From contig JAKAFW010000022.1 of assembly GCA_021817845.1 (NCBI GenBank), positions 1 to 64,000 of the forward strand: DNA of 64,000 bases. The letters run 5' to 3'. Every line of letters begins with the position of its first letter. Within the stretch, counting starts at the first letter, position 1. The notes beneath the pieces were generated by a model. It saw only the letters and a program-made list of their open reading frames with translations. It was not told the origin of the DNA and did no database searches. Of this stretch, positions 6,954-15,762 are shown one piece after another. This DNA is from FEN-1297 sp021817845 (lineage in GTDB: Bacteria > Bacteroidota > Ignavibacteria > Ignavibacteriales > Ignavibacteriaceae). The position numbers were made by a program, and so were the translations under genes.

Positions 6954-7667
6954 CTATTCATTTTCACTATTGTAATTTTCATCTTCCCTTGCATTATCAG
7001 ACATAATTGCATCTATAAACTTGTCTAGTTCTTTCGAGTATCCTTCTAAATTATTTAACCTTAATAAATATATCGACCCCAACAAAAACCTAGATTTATA
7101 ATCCTTTTGCAAATCAAAAGATTTCTTTGCATAAAATAAGGCTGAATCTAATTTATCCAAATAATTGTAAGATAATGCTAAGCCGAAATAACCACCACTA
7201 ACAGTAGAGTCAAGTTCAATCGCTGATAATAGATAATCCTTTGATTCGTTATATTTTTTCAAGCGGAGATTTGATATTCCTTTTACCCAATAATATTCAG
7301 CTTCTTTTGGTCTAAATTTCAAAAGAGTATCGGCAAGTTGTGATGCTTTTAAATTATTTCCTAAATAAAGATAACTTAAAGCAAGAAAGTAAATACAGTT
7401 TTCATTTAGTTTATTGAGCCCGTAGACCTGATTAAAGTAATAGATTGCTGTATCGTAATTTCCTTGTCCATAAAAACATTTGGCAAGATACATAATACAG
7501 CTTGTATCTGCAGGGTTAAATTTAAGAGAATTTCTAAAGGCTTCAATAGCTAAGGTAGTATCATCGTTAGATAGATATTTCATCCCATCTTTATAATAAT
7601 CTTTAGACGATTTTTGACATCCCCAAAACAGTAGGAGAAGAATAGTAAGTAAATAATGAAATTTCAT
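6954..7667 (-). CDS. TPR-repeat lipoprotein
   Basis: The N-terminus is a lipoprotein signal: a short positive start, a run of leucines and the lipobox LFWGC with Cys17 as the lipidated residue. Residues 25-215 are tetratricopeptide repeats with the A/G-x-Y/F spacing (for example DTTLAIEAFRNSLKFNP, GNYDTAIYYFNQVY and KYNESKDYLLSAIEL), about five to six copies. TPR lipoproteins act as scaffolds at the cell envelope. It starts 3 bp after the stop of the DUF6804-like membrane gene, with a ribosome-binding site inside that gene's end, so the two are made together. It is unusual cargo for a small replicating element. Confidence 0.8.
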   Translation of the reverse strand: MKFHYLLTILLLLFWGCQKSSKDYYKDGMKYLSNDDTTLAIEAFRNSLKFNPADTSCIMYLAKCFYGQGNYDTAIYYFNQVYGLNKLNENCIYFLALSYLYLGNNLKASQLADTLLKFRPKEAEYYWVKGISNLRLKKYNESKDYLLSAIELDSTVSGGYFGLALSYNYLDKLDSALFYAKKSFDLQKDYKSRFLLGSIYLLRLNNLEGYSKELDKFIDAIMSDNAREDENYNSENE

Positions 7668-7670
7668 TTT

Positions 7671-8084
7671 TCACATCCTTTCAAGCTTCTTCTTTAATTC
7701 TTCTTTTAATTTTAGATACTCTTCCTCACTTATTATCCTATTTTGGGGTAAACTAGTTTCTACTGTTTTTTCGCTCAATATTTTTTCTAAAAAAATACTC
7801 AATAGCAAAATAACAGAAAAAATAATATCTATTATTTGCCAAACACTTCGTCCAAACGGTATTTTGATAATAGGGTTTATAATAATTGCAGCTAAAACAA
7901 ATAATTGTGGAGTGAATCTAATTTTTTCTTTATTATCTAAATATGCAAAGTAAATGAATCCAACCATGCCTGAGAGCCTAATTAGTTGGTAATACCAATA
8001 CGGCATTTTGAATAAACAAAGTAAAAGTAATATACTTAATAATAATTTTAGAATGTTCTTTTGAGTCATAAAACCTCCGAACAT
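7671..8084 (-). CDS. Small four-helix membrane protein, DUF6804-like
   Basis: The protein has 137 residues and about four hydrophobic segments (residues 10-27, 32-50, 60-80 and 85-105), followed by a charged cytosolic tail with EEEYLKLKEELKKKLERM. The spacing of GFIYFAYLDNKEKIRF, NPIIKIPFGRSVWQIID and the last helix resembles the small DUF6804 membrane family; that assignment is from pattern memory. It is cotranscribed with the TPR lipoprotein. Function unknown. Confidence 0.6.
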   Translation of the reverse strand: MFGGFMTQKNILKLLLSILLLLCLFKMPYWYYQLIRLSGMVGFIYFAYLDNKEKIRFTPQLFVLAAIIINPIIKIPFGRSVWQIIDIIFSVILLLSIFLEKILSEKTVETSLPQNRIISEEEYLKLKEELKKKLERM

Positions 8085-8208
8085 TTGAATTAAGGAATGA
8101 AAGTTCTCAAATAATCCTTGATAAATTTGCCTCTTTATTATTTAATAAGCAACAAAATTTTGTATAATAATGTGGAAGCCGGAATCCTAAGACTCCGACT
8201 CCAATAAT

Positions 8209-8724
8209 TTAAGCAGCTTTGCTTTTTGTTTTTCTGTCAATTCCCGCAAGGAAGAAAATCTTATCATTAAGTAATTCAATCTTGTTTTCAATGTCATAAT
8301 ATTCTTTTGTTCCCCATTCAAAATTTTTCCTTTTTTCTCTTAGTTCATCTATTTTGTTTGATATCATGTTCGCTTTTGTATTATACCAAACAGATAATTT
8401 TTTCCTTAATTTTCCCAAATAATATAAATTTGAATAACTTTGAATTGATAAATATGGCTCAATATCTATTATATGTAAAATATGATTTTCTAATATTCCT
8501 GCTAACTTTCCCCTATGTTCAATTTTAACAAACTTAAAAAGGGATGGAATTTTTTTAGCTTTATTATTATTTTTTGCAGCATTAATAATGGTTATCGCTG
8601 AATCGAGAGAAAGCTTTCCATTTCCTTTTTCCAATTGTGATTTTAATAATAATTCAAAATTAACTTTTTGCGAATCTTTAGATTTAGAAAGTTTATAATC
8701 GGGTTTGATTTTAGTTATTTTCAT
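8209..8724 (-). CDS. Hypothetical protein, 171 aa
   Basis: The family is unrecognised. The protein is strongly basic and mostly helical. It begins with a lysine-rich segment, then KLSLDSAITIINAAKNN, an alpha/beta central part ending in HILHIIDIEPYLSIQSYSNL, and a C-terminal coiled coil (about residues 115-160). It lies between the integrase and the membrane pair, with more than 100 bp on each side, so it may have its own promoter. Element regulators (repressor, excisionase) are often found beside the integrase, but no clear helix-turn-helix is visible. Confidence 0.6.
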   Translation of the reverse strand: MKITKIKPDYKLSKSKDSQKVNFELLLKSQLEKGNGKLSLDSAITIINAAKNNNKAKKIPSLFKFVKIEHRGKLAGILENHILHIIDIEPYLSIQSYSNLYYLGKLRKKLSVWYNTKANMISNKIDELREKRKNFEWGTKEYYDIENKIELLNDKIFFLAGIDRKTKSKAA

Positions 8725-8889
8725 CGGATTGTGTTAATTCCTTATGTTTTTTTATAAAATAAATGACCGTTTTAAATAGCTTTTAAGCAAGGATTAGTTT
8801 TCAAGGTATATTTAGTCAAACCCGGATAGATAATCGCTTGTAGGGCTTACACGCATGTTTAAAATTGAATCTATAAGCATTACTAACCC

Positions 8890-9924
8890 TTAGTTATTAT
8901 TTGATATTCTGCTTAAAGCTTCGCTCAAATCTTCATTCCTGATATGAGAATATATAGCAGTCGTCTTAATATCCGCGTGACCTAAAATATGCTGAATGTT
9001 AAATATTGGAACTCCCTTTTGAATTAACCAGCTTGCGCAAGTATGCCTTAATGAATGCCAATGCAATTTAGGATTAAGACCTGCTTTTATAACATATCCT
9101 TTGAATGTCCTTCCAATTAAATCCGGGTTCAAAATATGCCCATTGAGAGAAAAGATTAAATTGTCTGATTCCGGATTATTCCCTTTATTTATTTCCAGCT
9201 TAGTAAAAATCTGTAAAGCTGTCAAATTTAGTGGAATCGCTCTAACTCTTTTACTTTTAGTTATTGAAAATTGGTTATCCAATATCAAAGCTTTTTCCTT
9301 GAAATCTATTTGAGACCATCGAAGGGTTAATAATTCCATTTGCCTTAATCCGGTATGTGCTGAAATTATAACCATGTCTTTAATGACTTCATTATCAATA
9401 AATCTTAATAAGGTTTGAAATTCAGATTCGCTAAAGAATAATGGTTGTTTCTCCGGTATCTTAAATCTTTTAATTCCCTTGCATGGATTATTTATCATAT
9501 AATTTTGCTTTATTGCATAATTAAAGCAGCTACTAAAACAGATTAAGTCTTTCCTTGCCTGATAAATTGAACTCTCATTAATCCGATTTTCAAAGTATTT
9601 TATCATTTGACCGTTAGATATTCCGTTTATTAGAATATTCCCAAAGTATTTTTTAAGAAAGCTTAATGATTGATTATATGCTTTATCGGTCTTAGCTGTA
9701 TGGATAGTATTTGAGTAACTTATAAATTCAGAGATAAAATCATTCAAGGAAATGGAATCTATTTTTGATTCATTCCGCTTTTTAATTTCATCTTTGAAAT
9801 CGGATAGAAATTTGATTGCTTCGGCTTTATACTTTGTTTTGGTAGAAATGCAAGTTCTTTTCCCGGATGTGGAATTATAGTAAACATAGAAAAAACCATT
9901 TGAACGTTTAGAAAGACAAAACAT
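8890..9924 (-). CDS. Tyrosine recombinase / integrase of the element
   Basis: This protein (344 residues from the preferred start) has the three-part integrase layout: an N-terminal arm-binding region (KRSNGFFYVYYNS), a SAM-like core-binding domain (about residues 60-150) and a catalytic domain. Catalytic residues are visible: Arg194 in HTGLRQME, His290 and Arg293 in HWHSLRHT, His316 in LGHAD and the nucleophile Tyr325 in TAIYSHI. The ATG at 9924 is chosen because AAAGGAATT precedes it; a TTG further up at 9948 has no such site. It lies about 100 bp inside the right attachment repeat and would catalyse integration into tRNA-Ser. Confidence 0.93.
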   Translation of the reverse strand: MFCLSKRSNGFFYVYYNSTSGKRTCISTKTKYKAEAIKFLSDFKDEIKKRNESKIDSISLNDFISEFISYSNTIHTAKTDKAYNQSLSFLKKYFGNILINGISNGQMIKYFENRINESSIYQARKDLICFSSCFNYAIKQNYMINNPCKGIKRFKIPEKQPLFFSESEFQTLLRFIDNEVIKDMVIISAHTGLRQMELLTLRWSQIDFKEKALILDNQFSITKSKRVRAIPLNLTALQIFTKLEINKGNNPESDNLIFSLNGHILNPDLIGRTFKGYVIKAGLNPKLHWHSLRHTCASWLIQKGVPIFNIQHILGHADIKTTAIYSHIRNEDLSEALSRISNNN

Positions 9925-9976
9925 GGTTGTAATTCCTTTCAAGTTCAAAAGAGTAGATAAAATTTCAGAAATAATT

Positions 9977-9996
9977 CATCAAAAAGTTAATCACTT
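9977..9996 (+). repeat. Candidate integrase arm-type site, right
   Basis: CATCAA-N4-TTAATCACTT matches the site at 811-830 near the left end, same orientation. It lies between the integrase start and the right attachment repeat, the usual place for a P-arm site. Confidence 0.45.
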
Positions 9997-10027
9997 GACT
10001 AAAAAGGTTTGAATTTAGCTTGAATTA

Positions 10028-10099
10028 GGTTGAATGCGGCGGTCTTGAAAACCGTTAAGGATGTAAGTCCTTCCGGGGTTCGAATCCCTGTCTCTCCGC
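10028..10099 (+). repeat. Right attachment repeat (attR), tRNA-Ser 3' fragment
   Basis: This is an exact 72-bp copy of 632-703: the tRNA-Ser sequence from the D-loop to the 3' end without the acceptor 5' strand. It is not preceded by a tRNA 5' part and so is not a functional tRNA; a tRNA finder may report a fragment here. Confidence 0.92.
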
Positions 10100-10110
10100 T
10101 ACTACAAAAT

Positions 10111-10153
10111 AAGCCTTAAACGCAGTTCATTTTAGCTGGTTTAAGGCTTTTTT
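10111..10153 (+). terminator. Original terminator of the tRNA-Ser locus
   Basis: AAGCCTTAAAC pairs with GTTTAAGGCTT around a loop and is followed by a T-run. It lies 12 bp after the right attachment repeat and is probably the ancestral terminator of the tRNA, now separated from it by the element. Confidence 0.8.
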
Positions 10154-10219
10154 GTTGAATTTTCACACAATAGGAAAAGAGCTATTCGTAGATTTTAATA
10201 AAGCAGAATAATCTATTTA

Positions 10220-13200
10220 CTATTTTATTCTTATTACCAGTACAGTCATATCATCATTTGGTTTATCTTTTTTAATGAATTTTTGAACTTCTTTTATGAT
10301 CGAATTTTTTATTTCCAAAACTGACAAGTCTTTTTTGTTAAGAGATAGGATGTGTTTTTTTAATCTATCATCACCAAATAATTCACGATTAATATTTTGA
10401 GCTTCATTAATTCCATCTGTGGTCAGAATAATAAGATCGTCTTTTTTTAGATTGTAATTGGTTTGCTCATATTGAATATCGCTTTTAACACCCAATGGTA
10501 ATCTTGGCCCCTCCGGTTGGAGAAATTCAATTTTTCCATCAGATAAAATAATTGGTCTGTTTAATCCCGCGTTAGCAATAGAAAGCTGTTTGTTTTCATT
10601 ATCTATTACGCATAAGCAAATCGCAACAAACATCTTCTTTTCAATTTTATTAATTAAAGAAGCATTCACATTTTCTAAAATTTTGCTGATATTTCTGTTT
10701 GACCTTGTTTCAGATATAATCATCCCGCTTGTCATAATGGCTGTTATTGCGGCTTTCATAGCTTTACCGGATACATCACCAATCATAATTCCAAATTTCT
10801 TGAGATCGTTATCTAACCAGAAGTAATCAAAGAAATCTCCGCCAACCTCATTTGCAGGAATGCAAGTTCCGGATATTTCCAGATCATCAATTACAGGATC
10901 TGAAAGCGGCATTATTGATAGTTGAGCATCGTGAGCAGTTTGAAGTTCTATTTTCATTCTTATTATTCTCAATCTTCTCAAATATAATAGATACGCTATG
11001 CCGATAATCAGAATAGCAACAAGAAAGATAAACCACAGTCTTTGCCAAAAAGGAGGAATTATTTTTATAACTAGTTTTACACCTGTTTCATTCCACAGCC
11101 CATCACTGTTTGAACCTTTCACATAAAAAACATACTCACCGGGTGAAAGAGTTGTAAACGCAGCAAATCTTTGATCAGCGTTCACAAACACCCAATCTTT
11201 ATCGACACCTTTCATTTTATAAGCATATTTGTTTTTTTCAGGAGCAGAATAATCAAGTGCGGAAAATTCAAAAGAAAAAACATTATCAGAATATGGTAGT
11301 TCTATTTCCTTAATCGAAGTTAATGGTTCTGAAAAATTAACTTCCTTGTTAAACTTTTTGAATGAGGTGATAACAACAGGCGGGATATACTTATTATCTT
11401 TTATGTTTTCAGGATAAAATGCGTTGAATCCGTTAATCCCACCAAAGAGCATCTCACTGCTTTTAGTTTTATAATAAGATCCTCCATTAAACTCGTTATC
11501 CTGTAGTCCGTCTTTTACATTATAATTTTTAAATTTTTTCTCTTTAGGATTAAATTTTGATAAACCATTGTTTGTACTAATCCAAAAGTTACCGCCCCGG
11601 TCTTGAAGCATACCGTAGATAGAATTGCTTGGTAATCCATCAAGCATAGTATATTTGGTGACTAAGCCGGTCTTTGTATCGAATCTATTGAGTCCACCTC
11701 CGTAAGTTCCTAACCATAAGATTCCTGAATTGTCGTAAAATATTGAAAAAATATAATCACTAGATAAAGAATTTAGATTGCCGTTCTGCGCTCTGTATCT
11801 TATAAACTTTTCTGTCTTCTTATCAAACTTGTTCAGTCCACCGCCTTCAGTACCAATCCATAAAAATCCTGCATCGTCCTCAATAATAGCCCTAACATAA
11901 TTTTGACTAAGACTTGTAGTATCATCGGGAATATTCATAAAGTGTCTAAATATGCCGGTTGAAGGATCAAACCTATCCATTCCTTTTCCATAAGTACCAA
12001 TCCAAACGATTCCATACCTATCCCTATAAATTGATCTAATCTGATTGTGGGCTAAACTATTTGGATTAACTGGAACGTTCGACCAATTTCTAAAATAACC
12101 CGTCTTAGGATCAAATTCATCCATACCTCCGCCATTAGTTCCGATTAAAAGTTTACCATCATTAACCGGAGTAATAACCCGAACCACATTATTGCTTAAA
12201 CTATTTTTCCCCGGAATATGGAAGTAATATTTGTATGTATTTGTCTTCCGGTCTAATTTATTTAAGCCATTATGAGTACCAATCCAGAGCACACTATCAC
12301 CATCTTCATAAAACGACCATATTATTGAGTGGCTTAAAGAGGCTGGATCACCTTGTCTGTGTTTGTAATGATAGAATTGTCCTGCCCCTCTGGATACTTT
12401 ATTTATTCCGCTTCCATAAGTTCCTATCCACATAATGCCGGAGCGATCCATATACAAGGATCTGATTTCATTTGTACTTAAAGATCTGCTATCCAATTGG
12501 TCATGCTGATAAGAGGCAAACTGATCTTTTTTTGTATCATAAATATTTATTCCGCCGCCGTTAGTACCAATCCAAATCATACCAGAAGCATCTTCGGATA
12601 TAGCATAGATTTCATTGTGACTAATTGAGTTTTTCTTCGAAGAAGAATAAAGATATTGATTAAACTTAGGGAATGTTTTATTGCGATCAGTTGAAGAAAT
12701 TTTATTTAATCCATAATCGGTTCCGATCCAAAGATTTCCATTTGCATCCTCAAAAATAGATCTAATATTATTATCACTTAATGAGTTTTTAGCAGCGGGT
12801 TCTTTCACGTAATCAATGATCGTGTTAAATGTTTTCCCATACTCTTTAAATATTTTTGATAGACCATTATTTGTTCCAACCCACAAGACACCTTGACTAT
12901 CAATTAGGAGAGATAAGACTTTAACATTTTCCAGTGCATATTTTTTATCAGTTACTTTTATACCCCTACTGATGATAAAAGTAGTATCGGTCGATACCGT
13001 CTTTACAATCTGATTCAGTCCATAATCAGTTCCAACCCATATATTCCCTTCTTTATCTTCAACTACTGCATTTATATTATCGTTGCTTAAGCTATTTAGG
13101 TTATCCTCATTATAATTAAATCGTATAAATTTTTTCTTCCACGGTATGTAGAGGTTTACACCTGAGTTGAATGTCCCAATCCACAATCTGCCGAGCTTAT

Positions 13201-13507
13201 CTTCACAAAGAGCCGTAATATCATTATAACTTAAACTATTCGGATTCTCAGACTTTCTTAAAACTTTAAATGAATATGCATCATATATATTTAAGCCGTC
13301 CTCAGTACCAAAGTACATAAACCCACGATGGTCCTGAAGAATACATTTAACGATACTTTGAGATAATCCTTCTTCAAGAAATATTTGATCAAAAGATACA
13401 TCACTTACTTGTGAGTAAGCCGTTCTATCCAGAGCAAACAAAAACAAACTAACAATAAATAATAATCTTCTTGCTAGCTCTGAAGCTTTACAAGAAAATA
13501 AGCTCAT
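10220..13507 (-). CDS. Reg_prop sensor with SpoIIE/PP2C phosphatase output
   Basis: This 1095-residue protein starts with a signal peptide. A two-component-regulator propeller of many repeats follows (about residues 40-700, recurring DRxGxxWIGTxGxGxN motifs), then a Y_Y_Y domain (YAYKMKGVDKDW, about 765) and one membrane helix (about 820-840). The C-terminal SpoIIE-type PPM phosphatase has NEVGGDFFDYF, GDVSGKAMKAA and DDMTVLVI, whose acidic residues bind the metals. The sensor faces the periplasm and the phosphatase the cytoplasm. Such phosphatases usually dephosphorylate an anti-sigma-factor antagonist in partner switching. No kinase or antagonist gene adjoins it, so the target is unknown. 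It stands alone with a spacer on both sides. Confidence 0.92.
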   Translation of the reverse strand: MSLFSCKASELARRLLFIVSLFLFALDRTAYSQVSDVSFDQIFLEEGLSQSIVKCILQDHRGFMYFGTEDGLNIYDAYSFKVLRKSENPNSLSYNDITALCEDKLGRLWIGTFNSGVNLYIPWKKKFIRFNYNEDNLNSLSNDNINAVVEDKEGNIWVGTDYGLNQIVKTVSTDTTFIISRGIKVTDKKYALENVKVLSLLIDSQGVLWVGTNNGLSKIFKEYGKTFNTIIDYVKEPAAKNSLSDNNIRSIFEDANGNLWIGTDYGLNKISSTDRNKTFPKFNQYLYSSSKKNSISHNEIYAISEDASGMIWIGTNGGGINIYDTKKDQFASYQHDQLDSRSLSTNEIRSLYMDRSGIMWIGTYGSGINKVSRGAGQFYHYKHRQGDPASLSHSIIWSFYEDGDSVLWIGTHNGLNKLDRKTNTYKYYFHIPGKNSLSNNVVRVITPVNDGKLLIGTNGGGMDEFDPKTGYFRNWSNVPVNPNSLAHNQIRSIYRDRYGIVWIGTYGKGMDRFDPSTGIFRHFMNIPDDTTSLSQNYVRAIIEDDAGFLWIGTEGGGLNKFDKKTEKFIRYRAQNGNLNSLSSDYIFSIFYDNSGILWLGTYGGGLNRFDTKTGLVTKYTMLDGLPSNSIYGMLQDRGGNFWISTNNGLSKFNPKEKKFKNYNVKDGLQDNEFNGGSYYKTKSSEMLFGGINGFNAFYPENIKDNKYIPPVVITSFKKFNKEVNFSEPLTSIKEIELPYSDNVFSFEFSALDYSAPEKNKYAYKMKGVDKDWVFVNADQRFAAFTTLSPGEYVFYVKGSNSDGLWNETGVKLVIKIIPPFWQRLWFIFLVAILIIGIAYLLYLRRLRIIRMKIELQTAHDAQLSIMPLSDPVIDDLEISGTCIPANEVGGDFFDYFWLDNDLKKFGIMIGDVSGKAMKAAITAIMTSGMIISETRSNRNISKILENVNASLINKIEKKMFVAICLCVIDNENKQLSIANAGLNRPIILSDGKIEFLQPEGPRLPLGVKSDIQYEQTNYNLKKDDLIILTTDGINEAQNINRELFGDDRLKKHILSLNKKDLSVLEIKNSIIKEVQKFIKKDKPNDDMTVLVIRIK

Positions 13508-13704
13508 TTATTTAACCTTAAGTGAAATAATGATTATAACTCTTAAGAAAATAAAATTTTTAAGTACTTATGTAATAAGTAAGCATTTCTCAGAATCAAA
13601 ATCAAGAAAAATAAGAATGTGAAATGGCAAGTAATAAAGTATAAATAAATTTTCCATAAAAGAGGTTTTATTAAAATTATTTTTTCTTATTTCAATAATG
13701 ATAA

Positions 13705-13736
13705 TAATAAGCCGGTTAACATTGACCGGCTTATTA
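13705..13736. terminator. Bidirectional terminator before the DUF4382 gene end
   Basis: AATAAGCCGGT and ACCGGCTTATT form a near-perfect 11-bp stem with an 8-nt loop, flanked by A/T tracts on both sides. It lies 17 bp past the stop of the DUF4382 gene on the minus strand. Confidence 0.75.
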
Positions 13737-13752
13737 ATATTTTCAGCTAAGA

Positions 13753-14583
13753 CTACTTTTTAGTAAACACTACAGTTCCGATATTAGTTGTATTCGAAGC
13801 AGTTACATTAACATTTACAACTGTTGTATCATTATAAGAAGTATCGTTAGGCGCAATATATACTGAATAGTTATTTGGAGATAGATATTGAAGTTTAAAT
13901 CCTCCTGTGACATCTGTTGATGTCGAAACGCTGTCCCCTTCCGAAATTGCCCAAACATTGGATGACACTGAAATTGGTGACACTGTTCCGGCAATTATTC
14001 CTGTGGTTCCAGTTGCAACAGCCCTGATGACAGGCTTTAGGATATATTTAGCATTTAACAAAGAACCTGTTTGAACTATAGAACGATTTGCATCAAAATC
14101 TAGAGTCAGCAAATAAGTAATCCCCGGCTGCACAGTTGCATTTATATTTAACTTAATTCCGCTCTGACTTCCGCTTGGTGTTGTAAGACCGATAGTCTGC
14201 CCATTAATAACAATATTACTTCCGCTGCCTATAAATAATCTAATCTGAGTATAATAACCTGCTTGTAAAGTATCTTCGCCTATGACGGCATTAGCGCCGT
14301 TTACCAGCTTTAATAAATCGTAAGTTGCCGGCTGATTGTTTAGAGTAACCCACCCGGTCGTGCTGTCGCTGGTTGATATATGTGCTTGAACACTATCAAT
14401 TACAATATTCACTTCCGAATAATCTGCGGGGCTGTCAATCATCTGAACTTTCATCATCCCGCTAGTTGTTGTCGGTTGAGCCGGATTGTCTTTTGAGGAA
14501 CACCCGTTGTAAATTACAACACTAAAAATCATCATGAGAGACAATACTAAAGATTTTTCTAAACTAAAACCTCGAAGCTTCAT
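13753..14583 (-). CDS. DUF4382 lipoprotein
   Basis: This 276-residue protein has a lipoprotein signal with a Cys at about residue 28 (VVIYNGCSS). The DUF4382 beta-sandwich (about residues 42-190) follows, recognised by MMKVQMIDSPADYSEVNI, then DLLKLVNG and GYYTQIRLFI, and AKYILKPVIRAV near its end. A short C-terminal carboxypeptidase-like beta domain (about 193-276) follows, typical of surface proteins in this group. The molecular role of the family is not established. It is monocistronic, with a terminator directly downstream. Confidence 0.85.
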   Translation of the reverse strand: MKLRGFSLEKSLVLSLMMIFSVVIYNGCSSKDNPAQPTTTSGMMKVQMIDSPADYSEVNIVIDSVQAHISTSDSTTGWVTLNNQPATYDLLKLVNGANAVIGEDTLQAGYYTQIRLFIGSGSNIVINGQTIGLTTPSGSQSGIKLNINATVQPGITYLLTLDFDANRSIVQTGSLLNAKYILKPVIRAVATGTTGIIAGTVSPISVSSNVWAISEGDSVSTSTDVTGGFKLQYLSPNNYSVYIAPNDTSYNDTTVVNVNVTASNTTNIGTVVFTKK

Positions 14584-14987
14584 TTTATAATCCTTTTCTA
14601 ATATTTACGGACCTTTGTAAAAACATTTTTATACTTAAACAAATTATCAATCCGGGCGTGTCATTTCAATAGAGCAAAGGGACTAAAGGGGAACTACATC
14701 TTTTGGGTGAGAAATACGATGTGCATTAATTTTTTCACACTTTACCTAGCGCAGCAAGCCTGCTTGCCGGCAGGCAGGCCGCAATGGAATATGTTTGATG
14801 GAATATGGAATATGTAAAACAAATTTTGAAATATCTTGACACAAAAAACAATCCGCCTATTGCGGATAAATGGCAATACTATAGTAAATAACTATCAGCA
14901 AGAAATTAACTGAAGCGTTAGACGGAACAATTTTAATTGAATGTAAGTTCATGAAATCCAGGTTCATTTTCTCCGTTGACTAATTCT
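14584..14987. other. 404-bp spacer with a degenerate family A repeat
   Basis: No gene is visible. The right half holds repeat copy A1 (14746-14885); the rest is AT-rich spacer containing the upstream region of the DUF4382 gene. Confidence 0.6.
14746..14885 (+). repeat. Family A repeat, copy A1 (degenerate)
   Basis: It keeps the family landmarks TAGCGC-GCAAGC-CCGCAAT, AATATCTTGACA-AAAAAACAA and GGCAATACTATAG, but the middle has diverged. A palindromic insert (GCTTGCCGGCAGGCA) splits the left end and another (ATCCGCCTATTGCGGAT) the right. It is the most decayed of the seven copies. Confidence 0.65.
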
Positions 14988-15521
14988 TTAATCTTTTTGC
15001 TTCAACAAAAGAGGAGCTATTCCTAATATAATTGCAACAATTATTACACAAACAGAACCAACCAAATCCGGTTTAATGGTCATTATAAAAATTTGTCCTA
15101 AACCGACAGCAATTTCAGATTGCAATAAATTCATCAGGCTTAAAGTACCTATAAATCCATGCAATTCAGTATCTGACATTTGACTATTAGAATTTATTAA
15201 CTTGCTTAACTTTTCAACTCTTTTTCCTGTAACAAGAATGATATGTAAGAACAGGAAAAGCCACATCAACATTGCGACTATTATCCAGGCACTCCAGTTC
15301 CACTTAGCAGAAACCATATAAGCGCCTGTTAAAAGTAGTAAAGTTCCGACGCTCATAAAGATATATTTAAGCGGTAAAATAAATTTTACCCATTCATCGA
15401 TTTGTTCTCTTTTGAGTGCGAGTTGAAGTTTTGAAATTCCTACCCATTCAATAGCCATTGCCATAAACAATACCAAGGCGCTTGTTATATGTATAAAAAG
15501 AATTACAAAATAAAATTCCAT
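14988..15521 (-). CDS. Membrane protein, DUF2269-like
   Basis: This 177-residue protein has four to five membrane helices (residues 3-25, 48-68, 73-97 and 150-172 are clearest). The opening FVILFIHITSALVLFMAMA and the following WVKFILPLKYIF are typical of the DUF2269 group of predicted integral membrane proteins. His11 is conserved-looking within the first helix, but no haem or metal role can be claimed. It has no close gene partners. Confidence 0.6.
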   Translation of the reverse strand: MEFYFVILFIHITSALVLFMAMAIEWVGISKLQLALKREQIDEWVKFILPLKYIFMSVGTLLLLTGAYMVSAKWNWSAWIIVAMLMWLFLFLHIILVTGKRVEKLSKLINSNSQMSDTELHGFIGTLSLMNLLQSEIAVGLGQIFIMTIKPDLVGSVCVIIVAIILGIAPLLLKQKD

Positions 15522-15762
15522 AAACTACTCTCATTTTTATTAGTGATAAGAAAAATTCTCATTAGTATAATATATATTTTAAGAATTAACGATGCAAGGA
15601 TTTACAGAAGTTTCTCATAAATGCACTTTAGTATAAAAAATACCCCTATCGAACATTCCCAAGAAACTTGTCCCCATGAAAATGTGGAGCAAGAATCTAT
15701 TTTCTCGCTTATTTTATCATAAAGTTTATTAATCAATATAATATTTGAACATCATTTAAAAA

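Larger units (their letters stand above)
704..10099. mobile_element. Integrative element in tRNA-Ser, about 9.4 kb
   Basis: The segment lies between two identical 72-bp repeats of the tRNA-Ser 3' part. It contains a tyrosine integrase next to the right repeat, then (all on the minus strand) an unknown gene, a membrane/lipoprotein pair, a coiled-coil gene, and a run of small genes leading to a DnaD-like replication protein and a DnaB-like helicase, ending in three overlapping short genes. No capsid, portal, large terminase, relaxase or conjugation gene is visible, so it resembles a phage satellite or a small replicating integrative element rather than a full prophage or ICE. AT content is high, but the surrounding chromosome is also AT-rich. 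Confidence 0.85.

Noticed and set aside
704..10027. Full prophage or conjugative element
   Set aside because: No gene for capsid, portal, tail, large terminase, relaxase or type IV secretion could be recognised.
10028..10099. A second tRNA-Ser
   Set aside because: Only the 3' part is present, with no acceptor 5' strand; it is the right attachment repeat.
15668..15695. Imperfect hairpin CTTG-CCCAT-ATGTGG-CAAG as a terminator of the propeller gene
   Set aside because: It has mismatches and no T-tract follows on the relevant strand; support is too weak for a feature.
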